From: Viola odorata
Lineage: Eukaryota; Streptophyta; Magnoliopsida; Malpighiales; Violaceae
DNA length: 64,000 bases
Reading direction: 5' to 3'
NCBI GenBank assembly: GCA_963691705.1
Contig: OY829541.1
Coordinates: forward strand, 38,023,661-38,087,660
The notes under the pieces were generated by a model. That model saw nothing but the letters and a program-made list of their open reading frames with translations. It made no database searches and was not told the origin of the DNA. Numbering within the stretch: position 1 is the stretch's first letter; the number at the start of each line of letters is the position of its first letter. This document shows, piece by piece, positions 54,625 to 64,000 of the stretch. A program made the translations under genes and the position numbers.

Positions 54625-55340
54625 ATACCCCCAGGTAGTGTCTTTCTTTCTTTCTTTTTTAATATTTTTGTGTCTTTTTTTTCTCTCATTTACACATTGA
54701 GGACAATGTGTTCTCTAAGTGTGGTGAGGGGTGTTTTTAGGATATTGGTCTGTATATACATGTTTTGATGTGTTTTTGGTGTGATTTCTTTGATCGCATG
54801 AAAATTTTTATGAATCTAGGCTAAGTTAATTGGCCTAGATCGTCTGAAACAGAGTCCGATGCATGTTTTTTCTTTGTCAATATGTGTGTTTTTAGGAATG
54901 TGTGTGCTCTCTGTTTTGTTTGTGTGTCAACGAAATATCAGGACTATGCCTAAGGCCTGTTTTCTTGAGTATCTTAGCCTTGACCTTTAGCATCCTTCAC
55001 CTTGTGACCCCATAGCTTATGAACACAGCATGCTCAGCACCTAGAGACATCCTTATTGTACATAATCATAAGGTCTAGCATTGTGTAGCTGACTTGACAC
55101 ATAGGCAAACTTCCACCAAAAATACCTAATACCCTCTTAAGGAAAATTGCTAGTGGACAATGGAGTTTAACGCCTTGTAAATATGTTGAATTGCTCTAAT
55201 ATAGAACTACTGCTATGCTTAGTAAATTGCAGCTCTAGAAAAAAAATATGAATAAAAATGTCTTGATGTTTCTACCTCACCAAGTGGAAATATTCAAGAA
55301 ACTTTTAAAAGAGCAACGAAAAAAAAATATATATATAAAT
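54625..55340 (+). other. Athila (plus) 3' untranslated region, truncated
   Basis: No gene. T-rich start, then CACATTGAGGACAATGTG and CTAAGTGTGGTGAGGGG, Athila-type 3' landmarks, also seen in shorter form after pol (51352-51370). It ends in an A-rich tract (about 55310-55338) where Chromo-2 sequence begins. Confidence 0.7.
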
Positions 55341-55342
55341 CC

Positions 55343-57850
55343 ACGCACAACATCACGTCTCATCTTAGGCCAAAAGAAGTGTGATTTCAGCATGTCATAG
55401 GTTTTATTAATGCCAAAGTGGCCCATCAATCCACCACTATGTGATTCATGCACAAGTAATTCACGCAAAGAACACTTAGGAATGCAAAGGCGCTTGCGCC
55501 AAAACAGATAGTTATCATGCGTATAAAATTTCACATCAACCATGGAATCACAAGTCTTATAGATCTCACCAAAATCCAAATCAATAGGGTAGAGTGGAAT
55601 TATTTGAGAAAACCCTAAAAATTTGACACTTAACGAAGAGATCAAGGCATACCTCCTAGACAATGCGTTGGCGACAACATTGTCTTTTCCTTCCTTGTAC
55701 TTGATGTGATAACGGAAAGCTTCCAAGAACTCCAGCCACACGGCATGTCTCCTATTCAACTTCCCTTGTCCCTTTAGGTATTTAAGGCTCAAGTGGTCGG
55801 TGTGCACCACAAATTCCCTCGGCATCAAGTAGTGTTGCCAAACCTCGAAGGCCCTAACTAACGCATAAAGCTCTTTGTCATATGTCGGATAACGTAGCTG
55901 GGCATCCTTGAGCTTCTCACTAAAGAAGGCTATTGGCTTCTTCTCTTGCATCAAAACAACACCTATACCGATTCCACTCGCGTCGCACTCCAACTCAAAC
56001 GACTTGTCAAAGTCGGGTAGGGCTAACACGGGTGCGTTGGACAGCTTGTCCTTCAACTCTTGGAATGCGGCCTCTTGAGGTTCCTCCCACCTGAAATCAA
56101 AATGTTTCTTAGTTAGGTCATTAAGTGGGGCAGCAAGAGTACTAAAATCATGAATGAAATGACGATAAAAGGAAGCTAAGCCATGAAAGGAGCGGATATC
56201 GCTTGCTGTTTTTGGCGTAGGCCACTCCTTGATCGCTTGCACCTTCGCTTCATCCACCTTCACACCATCCTTGCCCACAAGAAATCCTAAAAACTCAACC
56301 TGTTCTAAAGCAAAAGAGCACTTGGAGAGTTTAGCATAAAGCTTCTCTTCACGCAAGGTTAGAAAAATCTCCTTAAGGTGTAAAACATGATCATGCAAAG
56401 ACTTGTTGTAAACTAGGATGTCATCAAAGTAGACAACAACAATTTTTCCTATGAAACGCCTAAGAACATGGTTCATAAGTCACATGAAAGTACTTGGGGC
56501 ATTAGTTAATCCAAACGGCATCACTAACCATTCATACAATCCATACTTTGTTTTAAATGCCGTTTTCCATTCATCACCCTCTTTCATTCTAATTTGATGA
56601 TAGCCGCTCATGAGATCAATTTTAGAAAAGATTACACTACCACTAAGCTCATCTAACATATCATCTAAGCGAGGTATGGGGTGACGATACTTTACCATAA
56701 TTTTGTTGACAGCTCGGCAGTCAACACACATTCACCAAGTTCCATCTTTCTTTGGCACTAGAAGCACTGGAACGGCGTATGGAGACAAGCTCTCTCGGAC
56801 ATATCCCTTGCTAAGGAGCTCATCAACCTGCCTCTGAAGTTCCTTAGTCTCCTTGGGGTTTCTCCTATAGGTTGGTTTGTTTGGGATAGTCGAACCCGGC
56901 ACAAAATCGATTTGGTGCTCTATGCCGCGGATTGGAGGCAAACCGGGCGGCATCTCTTCGGGTGTTACATCTTTGAACTCCTGCAAAACAGCCAAGATAG
57001 AAGAAGGCATAGAAGCTAAAGGATCAAGGTTAGTAGTGCTCAAACAAAAGGATTTAAAGCAAAGTAAAATCAAAGGGCGATTCTCGCCACAAAACTGTTT
57101 TTGTAAAACAAGCGCTCGGCGCAAATCTTTTGCTTTCACATACAAGTTCACTTTCTTTTCTTTTTCTTGCCTTTTCTTTTATTTTTCAGGCTCTTTCTTT
57201 TCTGTTTTTAACCCGTGCTCACTTTTTTCATGGGGGCTGTTTTCATCAATTCTTTTGTCTAGAAACCGTGAGGCCTCAAATTCAGCATAGGACTTCTCCA
57301 ACCAGAGCTAGTCCTCAAGCACTTGCTTAGGTGTAAGGGGTTCAAGTGTGAACTTCACTTCTTCCTTCACAAGCTTGTACCGATTGCTCCTCCCTTCGTG
57401 AATGGCGTTGCGGTCGAATTGCCAAGGTCGGTCGAGCAGCACATGTGACGCTTGCATTGGGACTACATCACACCATACTTCATCTTTAAATTTCCCAATA
57501 CACAAACTCACCAGCACTTGTTTGGTCACCTTAAGGCCGAGCTCATCATTCATCCATTGCAAGGTATACGGTTTTGGATGCTTGACCGTGGGTAGCTCTA
57601 ATTTGCGCACAAGAAGAGTACTAGCACAATTAGTACAAGAACCATTGTTAATAATAAGAGAGCATACCTTAGTACCAATGTGGCACCTAGCATGGAATAG
57701 GTTCTCTCTTTGTTCCTCCTCATAAGTTTCGGCCCTTAGCTGCACACTCAAGTTCCTCCGAACTACTAGGGTAACCGGATCACAAACCCTAGATTCATGA
57801 CCCGCTGCCTCTTCTTCCTCACTTTCCTCTTCTGAATCCTCCACCACCTA
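55343..57850 (-). pseudogene. pol: Chromo-2 protease, RT, RNase H and start of integrase
   Basis: All in one minus-strand frame with stops at 57308-57310, about 57180, 56732-56734 and 56480-56482. Protease with CSLIINNGSCTNCAS and HVLLDRPWQFDR; RT with [31 protein letters not shown] and the YFDD core (about 56435); RNase H with [19 protein letters not shown] and [10 protein letters not shown]; integrase zinc motif [12 protein letters not shown]. It is truncated at RRDVVR (55345), before the CxxC half of the zinc motif. Stops at 56732 and 56480 fall where Chromo-1 has Cys or Arg codons, consistent with single transitions. Confidence 0.92.
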
Positions 57851-59066
57851 ATAATCATCTTCCGAGTCCATCTCTCCATTGTCCCTAATGATCAGAACTT
57901 TTTTGTTGAGACATTCGGCCTGCTTATGGCCACGGCCACTACACTTAAAGCACACAATGTCTCTTGTAGGCACACGGTTAGTACTATTAATGGGAACTTT
58001 AGAAAGAGTAGGGTTTGCCGAATTACCTTTGGTACCATATGAAGGTTTAAATACCTTGGGTGTTTCCTTGTTGTCCTTATTCCCCTTGGACCATGTAGAC
58101 TTGTTCCAAGTGGAAGTCTGTGACACAAAAGTAGACGGCTTAGAGTAGGCTGCCTTAGCCTTGTGTTGCCTCTCAATCTTCATGGCCATGTGAAGCATCT
58201 CCTCCAAAGTCCTATATTGGCACAACTCTAAGGCGTTAGCTATCTCTGGATTCAGCCCACTCATGAACCTAGACATCTTCGAATCCTCATCCTCTATCAC
58301 ATTAACCCTATCCAAAAGAACTTCCAACTCGTTGTGATAGTCATTCACGGTTTTGGACCCTTGGGTAAGCTTTTGTAAACGCTGAAGTTGGTCCTTATTA
58401 TAGTACGGTGGAACAAACCTCCTCTTCATTACATATTTCATATTCTCCCAATTAGTTACGGGTCCTCTCACATCCTCATTTACTTGCTCCCATAAATGGG
58501 CAGCATATCCAAAAAACTCCACGGAAGCTAACCTTATTTTCTTTTCATCCGTGTAGTGGTGACACCTAAAAACCGCTTCCATCTTTCGTTCCCAAGTCAA
58601 GTATGCCTCAGGGTCATCTTTTTCCTTCAAAAGGTGGAACCTTGAGCTTGACACTCCCAAGGTGATTGTCAACTCACTCGCGCTCCTCACGAGGTGGCTG
58701 TTCAAAGTTACGGTCTCGCCTACCAAAGGTGTGTCTGTCGTGCCCATGCGCACCTCCTCGGCGCATTTGGAACCCCCTCGGTCCCGCCATGTGAGGATCC
58801 TCCTCATACTCATATTCAGAACCATCTAACTCAGGCTCACTGCGCTAGTCGTCGCTCGGTGCAGGTGCATAAGCCTCTCGATTCACTCTAGGGTTTAGGT
58901 GTTGCACAAAGTGTGCTCCGGGTGCTTGTGGAACAACATCCTCATGTTCCCTAGCCTCAACCTGCTGCCTCCAAGCTTTCATATCCTGGAGCTGGGCTGC
59001 TATGTCTTGCAGTGCCTTGGCTACATCGTTCACAACCGTAGCCTCCTTTTACGGATTTCCTGACAT
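57848..59066 (-). pseudogene. gag: Chromo-2 gag
   Basis: The ATG at 59066 (MSGNP) is followed by an in-frame stop near 59050, then VNDVAKALQDIAAQLQDMKAW. A frameshift near 58610 moves into the frame holding DPEAYLTWERKMEAVFRCH, KMSRFMSGLNPEI and the CCHC knuckle CFKCSGRGHKQAEC (about 57945). The gene ends at 57848, in the same frame as pol. A second in-frame ATG at 59033 could be the start if the first stop is real. Chromovirus-type gag. Confidence 0.87.
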
Positions 59067-59877
59067 CCTAAAATTCAAAACAGAAAATTTTCCAAGTGTA
59101 AAATTGCCTAAAACTAACACCCCCTCACGTGTTTACTCTCATGTTTGTCTCTCTAATAATCTCACAATCAGATTTCCTCATATCCTCCTCCAGTCGTCCA
59201 AGATGAACCTGACTCGAAGAAATTTCAAGAAAAGCTTCCAAAGAGACACACAAAGAAAACTAGTGTAGAAAGAAATTTTGAGGTAATATACTCGAATCAA
59301 TTGCAAAGATCAATCAACCAATCCAGTATACCACAGAGTATAAAGGCACAGCAGCAATGGAATCAAGGAAAAGTTCAAAATAAATGGATTGAGTCAGTTT
59401 ACAAACTCAAAACGCGAGTGGTATGCGATTTGGGTTTAAAACTTGTTTTGTCCACAACTTTTGATTCCGAATTCCAAATCCAATGATTCTTTTTGCTATG
59501 AGTCACAAATTCACTCTAGTATTTGATTTTGAAGTTCCTTCTTCTTCTTTTTTTTGAATGGTACTGATTTCGTTTCTGGTTCTATTTTTGACGAAATTTC
59601 TTCACACCTCTTTCTCTTTTTTTTGAATTTTCAACACAAAACAAAACACAAATTAACTAAGACACTTTGGGGACTGAATTTGTTTTGACACAAGTAAAGA
59701 CCTACAAATCGTTGAGATGATTTGCACACTAATCGCACACACAAGACGCAAATTGACACAAAACAACTAACACACAGCACGCAAGAGAATTGGTGTAGAA
59801 GAGAATGAAGGAATACCAATTCTAACAAGGAAAAATGATAATTTAAAGGGATAGATTTACCAAGTCGGGACAGCTGA
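59067..59877. other. Chromo-2 5' untranslated leader
   Basis: Between the PBS and gag on the minus strand. It is A/T rich with poly-A or poly-T runs near 59545 and 59610, and holds no recognisable gene. Confidence 0.6.
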
Positions 59878-59889
59878 GCTCCGCTACCA
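59878..59889 (-). other. Primer-binding site of Chromo-2 (TGGTAGCGGAGC)
   Basis: It lies 2 bp after the minus-strand LTR end AACGCATCA and is identical to the sites of N1, N2 and the copia element. Confidence 0.75.
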
Positions 59890-59891
59890 AC

Positions 59892-61051
59892 TGATGCGTT
59901 CCTTGTACGCTAGAACACTCTCCTTAGATCATTGTCCGACGACGTGGATTTCAATGCGGAATTTAACTCGAAGAAAACCATGAAACTCCAAGACTGGGTG
60001 CTCTTGGCACTTCACACTGAATCCCTTGAGGTTCTTGGGTCAAACCGATGAATCTCCAAGACTGGGTGCTCTTGGCAATTCAAAGACGAAAGACTCAATA
60101 GATAGTGCTTTCAGGTTTTACTTAACAAACTAATCGAATGCACAAAACTCAATTAGATGCAAGGTTCATCAAGAACAAGTGGATAAAGATCCAAAGCAAT
60201 CTTATTTCAATTATCAAAATAGTCTACCAAAAAATAACATGGGCGGCTCCTTTTTAAAGAAGCACTAAACCCTAATTCCAAAAATGGAAACTAGTTTAGT
60301 TTCTAAATAATGACTTAAACGAAAATGGCAACAAGCCACCCTTCCAAATAAGTTCTGAAACCCTAAAATAATATAAATAAAGTATGATAATAAGGATAGA
60401 GGTGCAGGCGCCGCCGTTTAGGTCAAAAGGCCCAAGTGGCTTTGCTTGCGGGTCCGCCGAATCACGTTTTAAGGAAACAAGTCATTTTCCTTATTCCCTT
60501 GAGCGTTCCCACTTAAATTTGGAGGGAAACTTCCTAACACATGGATGAAGTTCTGGGCTGAATATTGTGCGAGGAAATATGCTCCAATCTTCAAACGGCT
60601 CGGCAGTGGCTTTCACTGTCCAATAAGGGCTTGTGATTTAGGCCTGTCCCAAATCCTTCGGGCGTTTCTCCTGATTTTTGGTCTGGAATCCTCTCTTGTA
60701 TTATAAATGATCATGGCCTGGTCAAAAATGGGAGAAGGGTGGTGGTGGACCTAAAGGTCCGAGGTGGCCATGTGTAGCCCATCCGTAGGCGCGGACGCGG
60801 TGCGGATTAGGGTTACAAGGCGCGGCTGGGGCGCGCGCAGGTTGGCTTCCTATGAGGTTGTCTCTACCTTCAGTTCCATGTGGATTAGGCTACTGAGCCT
60901 CACTTGTAGGGCTCGGGCCCTGGCACGAGTGATCGGGCCCGTGGGCGGCAATGGGAGGCTCGCAGCTGCATCCTCCAAGGCTCGGGCCTTGGTGCGGGTG
61001 GTTGCGCCTGTGGGTGCGTCACTAGGGTTGGCTCCGGCTGGGATCGTATCA
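59892..61051 (-). repeat. Chromo-2 5' LTR, 1160 bp
   Basis: On the minus strand TGATACGATCCCAGCC (61051) to AACGCATCA (59892). Its first part keeps an open frame with TGPITRARARALQ, a short motif that I associate with the extreme C-terminus of some plant chromovirus polyproteins. To its right the integrase tail of Chromo-3 begins, so Chromo-2 inserted there; the probable target duplication is ACACT (61052-61056). Confidence 0.87.
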
Positions 61052-61258
61052 ACACTTATGCAGGGAATGGTTTCCATCCCAATGTCGAGGAAAGATATCC
61101 GCAAGAGGCAACGACCCGTTTCAAATTATTGAGAAGATCGCATGTGAGTATGGTTCCGTTAGTGCTACATTTAACGTGACTAACTTAACTTTGTTTGATG
61201 TAGGTGATGAGGATGATGGTGTTGATTCGAGGATGAATCCTTTCAAAGGGGGAGGGAA
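61052..61258 (+). pseudogene. pol: Chromo-3 pol C-terminus
   Basis: Plus strand, entering where Chromo-2 cuts the gene. FPSQCRGKISARGNDPF, then FQIIEKIACEYG and SATFNVTNLTLFDVGD, the end of chromovirus integrase, then DSRMNPFKGGGNDT at the purine tract. A frame change lies near 61133-61145, where part of the conserved segment is missing. The same terminal motif is kept in N1 and N2. Confidence 0.85.
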
Positions 61259-62215
61259 TGATACGAATCCTCACACCAACCCTAACACATCGCATGCGCA
61301 CGTCGTGCCATTGCCGCCCGTTGGACCAATGACGCATGCGAGAGGCAAGGAGATCCAAGCGAGGTTATCACAGCTCATCCACAAGGAGTTAAAGTGTGAA
61401 GCACTCATCGAAGAGGCTATGTTGCGCGAGAAAGCCCACGGCTTGTGACGCTGCTCGTTGCCACGCAAAGCGCACCCGACAGCGCCTATGACTTTGACGC
61501 CCGAGCCATCTTGGACATGAGTGATATTCCAAGAGTCCTAAATAAAATACAAGACCCTTTGGGATGTTAGGGAGTTTTTGGTCAAGTTTCAGCTCGATTA
61601 CACTAGGCATTTAGGAGATAGCAAGAGTCAACTTTTCCATCTGCAAGAGTGTGCGCCTAACTGTTCGACTTGGGCGATCAGACCAATTTTCATTCCAGCC
61701 GTGTGAATCCTAGTTTGATTAGTTCTAGGACTTCTAGATACATTGTGTAATTAATTTAATTAATTATTTAAGTTAGAGTTTGAGTAGACATAGGATTATA
61801 CTTGTAATTCTATTCCTAGTAGGAGTAGTGTGCGCATATCTATATATGCGCAAAAACTCATTGTATTTTTTATGTAACCTTTTTGATAAATAAAATCTAT
61901 AGAATATTTCTCTAAATTGTTCGTACGTGAGCCTTGTTCCTCTTTGAGTTAGAACACTTGATTAGGTTAAGCAAGTAAAACCCGAAAGTTCGCCCATTTT
62001 GATTCATAGCCTTAGGTTGATATTCACAGGTTGAATATAGGTTTAGGGATCATGTCAAGAACCTCACTTGAAATCGATTAGGTTGCTTAATATAGGTTGT
62101 TAAGAGGTCTAAGTTCATACTTGTTGAGTACTATCCATTCCGCACGTGAAACCCAATCCTTGAACTTGATCACAAATTTGAAGAATACGCACCCTAGGCA
62201 ACTAAGATTGTATCA
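61259..62215 (+). repeat. Chromo-3 3' LTR, 957 bp
   Basis: TGATACGAATCC...AGATTGTATCA. The pol frame continues about 60 residues into the LTR (61259-61446), including GPMTHARGKEIQARLSQL, the counterpart of GPITRARARALQVRLSSL in the Chromo-2 LTR. A TATA-like TATATATGCGC lies near 61840. It is followed by Athila ORF-1 sequence, into which the element probably inserted; GCCTT (62216-62220) would be one target duplication. Confidence 0.85.
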
Positions 62216-62483
62216 GCCTTGACATGAATGTCGCTGATGTAGTTAACTTTAGGCTATATGATCGGTGGTCCCATCTGCCTTTGAGTGAATTTAATATTTT
62301 GCTTAGTTATGTGCATACTGATGATCTTCACTCACCAAACTACATGAGTGCTCTGTCGGATTATCCCAAAGATTGGGATAAGACAACAACATTTCAAGAA
62401 CTCATAGGTGACACCACACTTAACTTTGACAAACACTCAAAAACACATAGAATTAGAGATCCTGCCTTAAGGATGCTCCATAG
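62216..62483 (+). pseudogene. Athila ORF-1 fragment, second copy
   Basis: ADVVNFRLYDRW, LSEFNILLSYV, SALSDYPKDWDKTTTF and HRIRDPALRML align along the whole fragment with the central part of the gene at 53149-54330 (VVHFRLLDKW, DYPPDWDKA, HHIRDPTLRIL), at roughly 60 % similarity by eye. Both ends are cut by LTRs (62215 and 62484), so it is the remnant of a different, older Athila copy. Confidence 0.9.
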
Positions 62484-63871
62484 TGATGCGATCCTAGCAT
62501 CACCGAAACCCTAGTGAGGTTAACGCGCACCTACATCGAGCCACAAGCAACCATTGGGTGAAAGCATGTGAGGGAGCAAGCTAAGAAGGCTACGCGAAGT
62601 CAAGTGAGGTTAATCCATGTCCATAGAGCGAAGATGAAGACCATCGCATAGAGAGAACGTGCGCTAGGTCAAGCAAAGCGCTTGGCGCATAGTGTCTATC
62701 AAGACCACAAGAGTCAATCTATCCGAGACCTATTCTGACCCAGGTTCTAAAGTAAATACAAGATCGTGTCCAAGTTTAAGGGAAGACGGACGAGGGAATT
62801 TCAAGATGCCACAAGTAACCATTCATGTGCGCACAAGGTCAATGAGCAACTGACTTAGAGCTAAAGGATAAATTGCAAGGGATTTGTTTGTGACTGGTCT
62901 ATGGACTTAAAGATAAGTCTATTGGTGAGTTTTGGATCAAGTTTGAGCCAAAACGCACGAGCCAACTCAAGTTGGCTCGAGGGGAGATTATCGCCGCCAA
63001 AGAGCCTACAAGTCAAAATTGACTTGACCATGAGTTCGATTTCAAGCTTAGTCAAGATTCGGTCAAGGAGGAGACTTTGTACAAGTTAGATAGAGTAAAT
63101 AATTAGGTTTTATTTATTTAATTTAATTAATTAAGTTAGAATTAAGTTACTAGTAGGATTTCTATTTCTAGTCGAATTAGAAGGTGTACTTAGCATAGTA
63201 TTGCAATTCTTGTACTTGTTGTACCAATTTAAAGGCTATGTTTATTCAATGAAATAAAGATCCGAAAAGATCTAATTCAAAGCATATTGAGCATGTGTGT
63301 GTGAGGCGTTGCTTTGTAAGGAGCTTTTAGCTCGTGACCATTCGTGGACTCGAATAGGTTGGTTCGTGGCTTCGAACGAGAGGGAGAAGTCGTGGACTCG
63401 ACTTCAACCTAAGGAGATCATGGATTCGATTTCAACCCGAGAGAGGATCGTGGACTCGATTCTAGAGAGGGGATTGTGGACTCAATCTCGACAAATTGTG
63501 GATTCAATTCGAAGGTGGCGACTTAGGGAGTGGACTCTTCCAAGTCTTATCATTGTGTGTGAACCTCGCTTAGGTGATCGGCGGGCAAAGGTGGATTCCG
63601 GCATCCTTACTTCATCAAGGTGGTTCGTGGCCTTTCTAGGTGATTGGCGTGTCTAGGTTGGTGGACTCCTTCCTAGGTTCTTCGGAGAAGAACGAGACAA
63701 GTGGACTCTTGTCGAAACCCTACTCTATTCATTCAACTAGGAGTTGATTTGGTCGGTGGATTCCTTCCTAAAGCATTATAAGGTGGGATCTTATGTTATT
63801 ATTCTGCGCACCAAACCTAACAAAGAACTAGATCGTCATTGTACGCACCCTAGGCAAGTAGGATCGTATCA
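62484..63871 (+). repeat. N3 5' LTR, 1388 bp, of a chromovirus-type element
   Basis: TGATGCGATCC...AGGATCGTATCA, followed after 2 bp by the PBS. The ends match the N1/N2/Chromo LTR pattern. About 63345-63510 contains six degenerate units with TCGTGGACTCGATT at about 25-35 bp spacing. The target on the left is Athila ORF-1 (CATAG at 62479-62483). The element continues past the right edge, so autonomous or not is unknown. Confidence 0.82.
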
Positions 63872-63873
63872 TG

Positions 63874-63885
63874 TGGTAGCGAAGC
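63874..63885 (+). other. Primer-binding site of N3 (TGGTAGCGAAGC)
   Basis: One base different from the TGGTAGCGGAGC found after four other LTRs in the window. The remaining bases to 64000 are leader with no recognisable gene. Confidence 0.7.
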
Positions 63886-64000
63886 TCAAGGAGTTCAAGG
63901 TTTGGTTTATATCCCAATTTATCCTTTATTGCTTTATTTTATTTATTTGAGTCAATCTAAGTGTTTTGGATCATCGTTGTGTCTTGTGTTCAAATAGTTT

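Larger units (their letters stand above)
44534..55340 (+). mobile_element. Athila-type element, plus strand, nearly complete but decayed
   Basis: 5' LTR (44534-45538), PBS, gag, pol, an inter-gene region, Athila ORF-1/env-like gene and a 3' untranslated region. No 3' LTR is found: sequence passes into truncated Chromo-2 at about 55340. It inserted into the integrase of Chromo-1. All genes are interrupted by stops or shifts. The 3' region carries AATGTGTTCTCTAAGTGTGG (54705-54724), downstream of a GAGGACAATGTG word typical of Athila. Confidence 0.87.

Noticed and set aside
60764..61132. Plus-strand frame of 122 residues in the Chromo-2 LTR
   Set aside because: It is opposite to the minus-strand pol tail frame that has a recognisable GPITRARA motif, in G+C-rich sequence where open frames are common.

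Overview
The window is plant nuclear DNA, almost certainly angiosperm heterochromatin. Essentially everything recognisable belongs to LTR retrotransposons of plant lineages: Ty3/gypsy Tat/Retand, Ogre-like Tat, Athila and chromovirus, plus one Ty1/copia element. They are inserted into one another. I see no ordinary host gene, no rRNA or tRNA gene and no CRISPR array. I cannot name the species.

Layout, left to right. (1) 1-9971: 3' half of a plus-strand Tat element (Tat-1). It holds the integrase end (2-559), a repeat-rich spacer, about 7 kb with four antisense gene-like units (1662-8734), and the 3' LTR (9441-9971). (2) 9972-18509: a minus-strand Tat element (Tat-2) with decayed gag, protease, RT and RNase H and a 5' LTR. 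Tat-1 sits in its RNase H region. A young non-autonomous element, N1 (14401-18239, target duplication GTTAG), sits in its LTR. (3) 18510-19731: minus-strand copia fragment (protease, gag, PBS, 240-bp LTR). (4) 19732-24246: minus-strand Athila (pol start, protease, gag, PBS, LTR). (5) 24255-25443 and 42613-44533: a plus-strand chromovirus (Chromo-1), split by (6) a minus-strand Ogre-like element (25444-42612) that lacks recognisable pol. The Ogre-like element has large LTRs, minisatellites, an internal tandem duplication and a nested non-autonomous element N2 (26405-28566, target duplication GTTTT). (7) 44534 to about 55340: a plus-strand Athila with 5' LTR, gag, pol and an Athila ORF-1/env-like gene, all with stops or frameshifts. 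(8) About 55343-61051: a minus-strand chromovirus (Chromo-2) with 5' LTR. (9) 61052-62215: tail and 3' LTR of a plus-strand chromovirus (Chromo-3). (10) 62216-62483: a second Athila ORF-1 fragment. (11) 62484-64000: LTR, PBS and first bases of another chromovirus-like element (N3).

Order of events read from the interruptions: Chromo-1 was invaded by the minus-strand Athila, which was invaded by copia, which was invaded by Tat-2, which was invaded by Tat-1 and by N1. Independently, Chromo-1 took in the Ogre-like element (later N2) and the plus-strand Athila. N1, whose LTRs look identical, is the youngest clear event. Most protein genes carry stops, many explicable as C-to-T or G-to-A transitions at conserved Arg, Gln or Trp codons, as expected for old methylated repeats.

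Most noteworthy: the antisense cassette of Tat-1. It has two long paralogous genes with matching first introns and two small genes, each with a TATA-like box on its own strand. Also notable are a variant primer-binding site shared by copia and chromovirus-type elements, non-autonomous elements that keep only the last residues of chromovirus pol beside the polypurine tract, and a 14-bp palindrome repeated through the plus-strand Athila.
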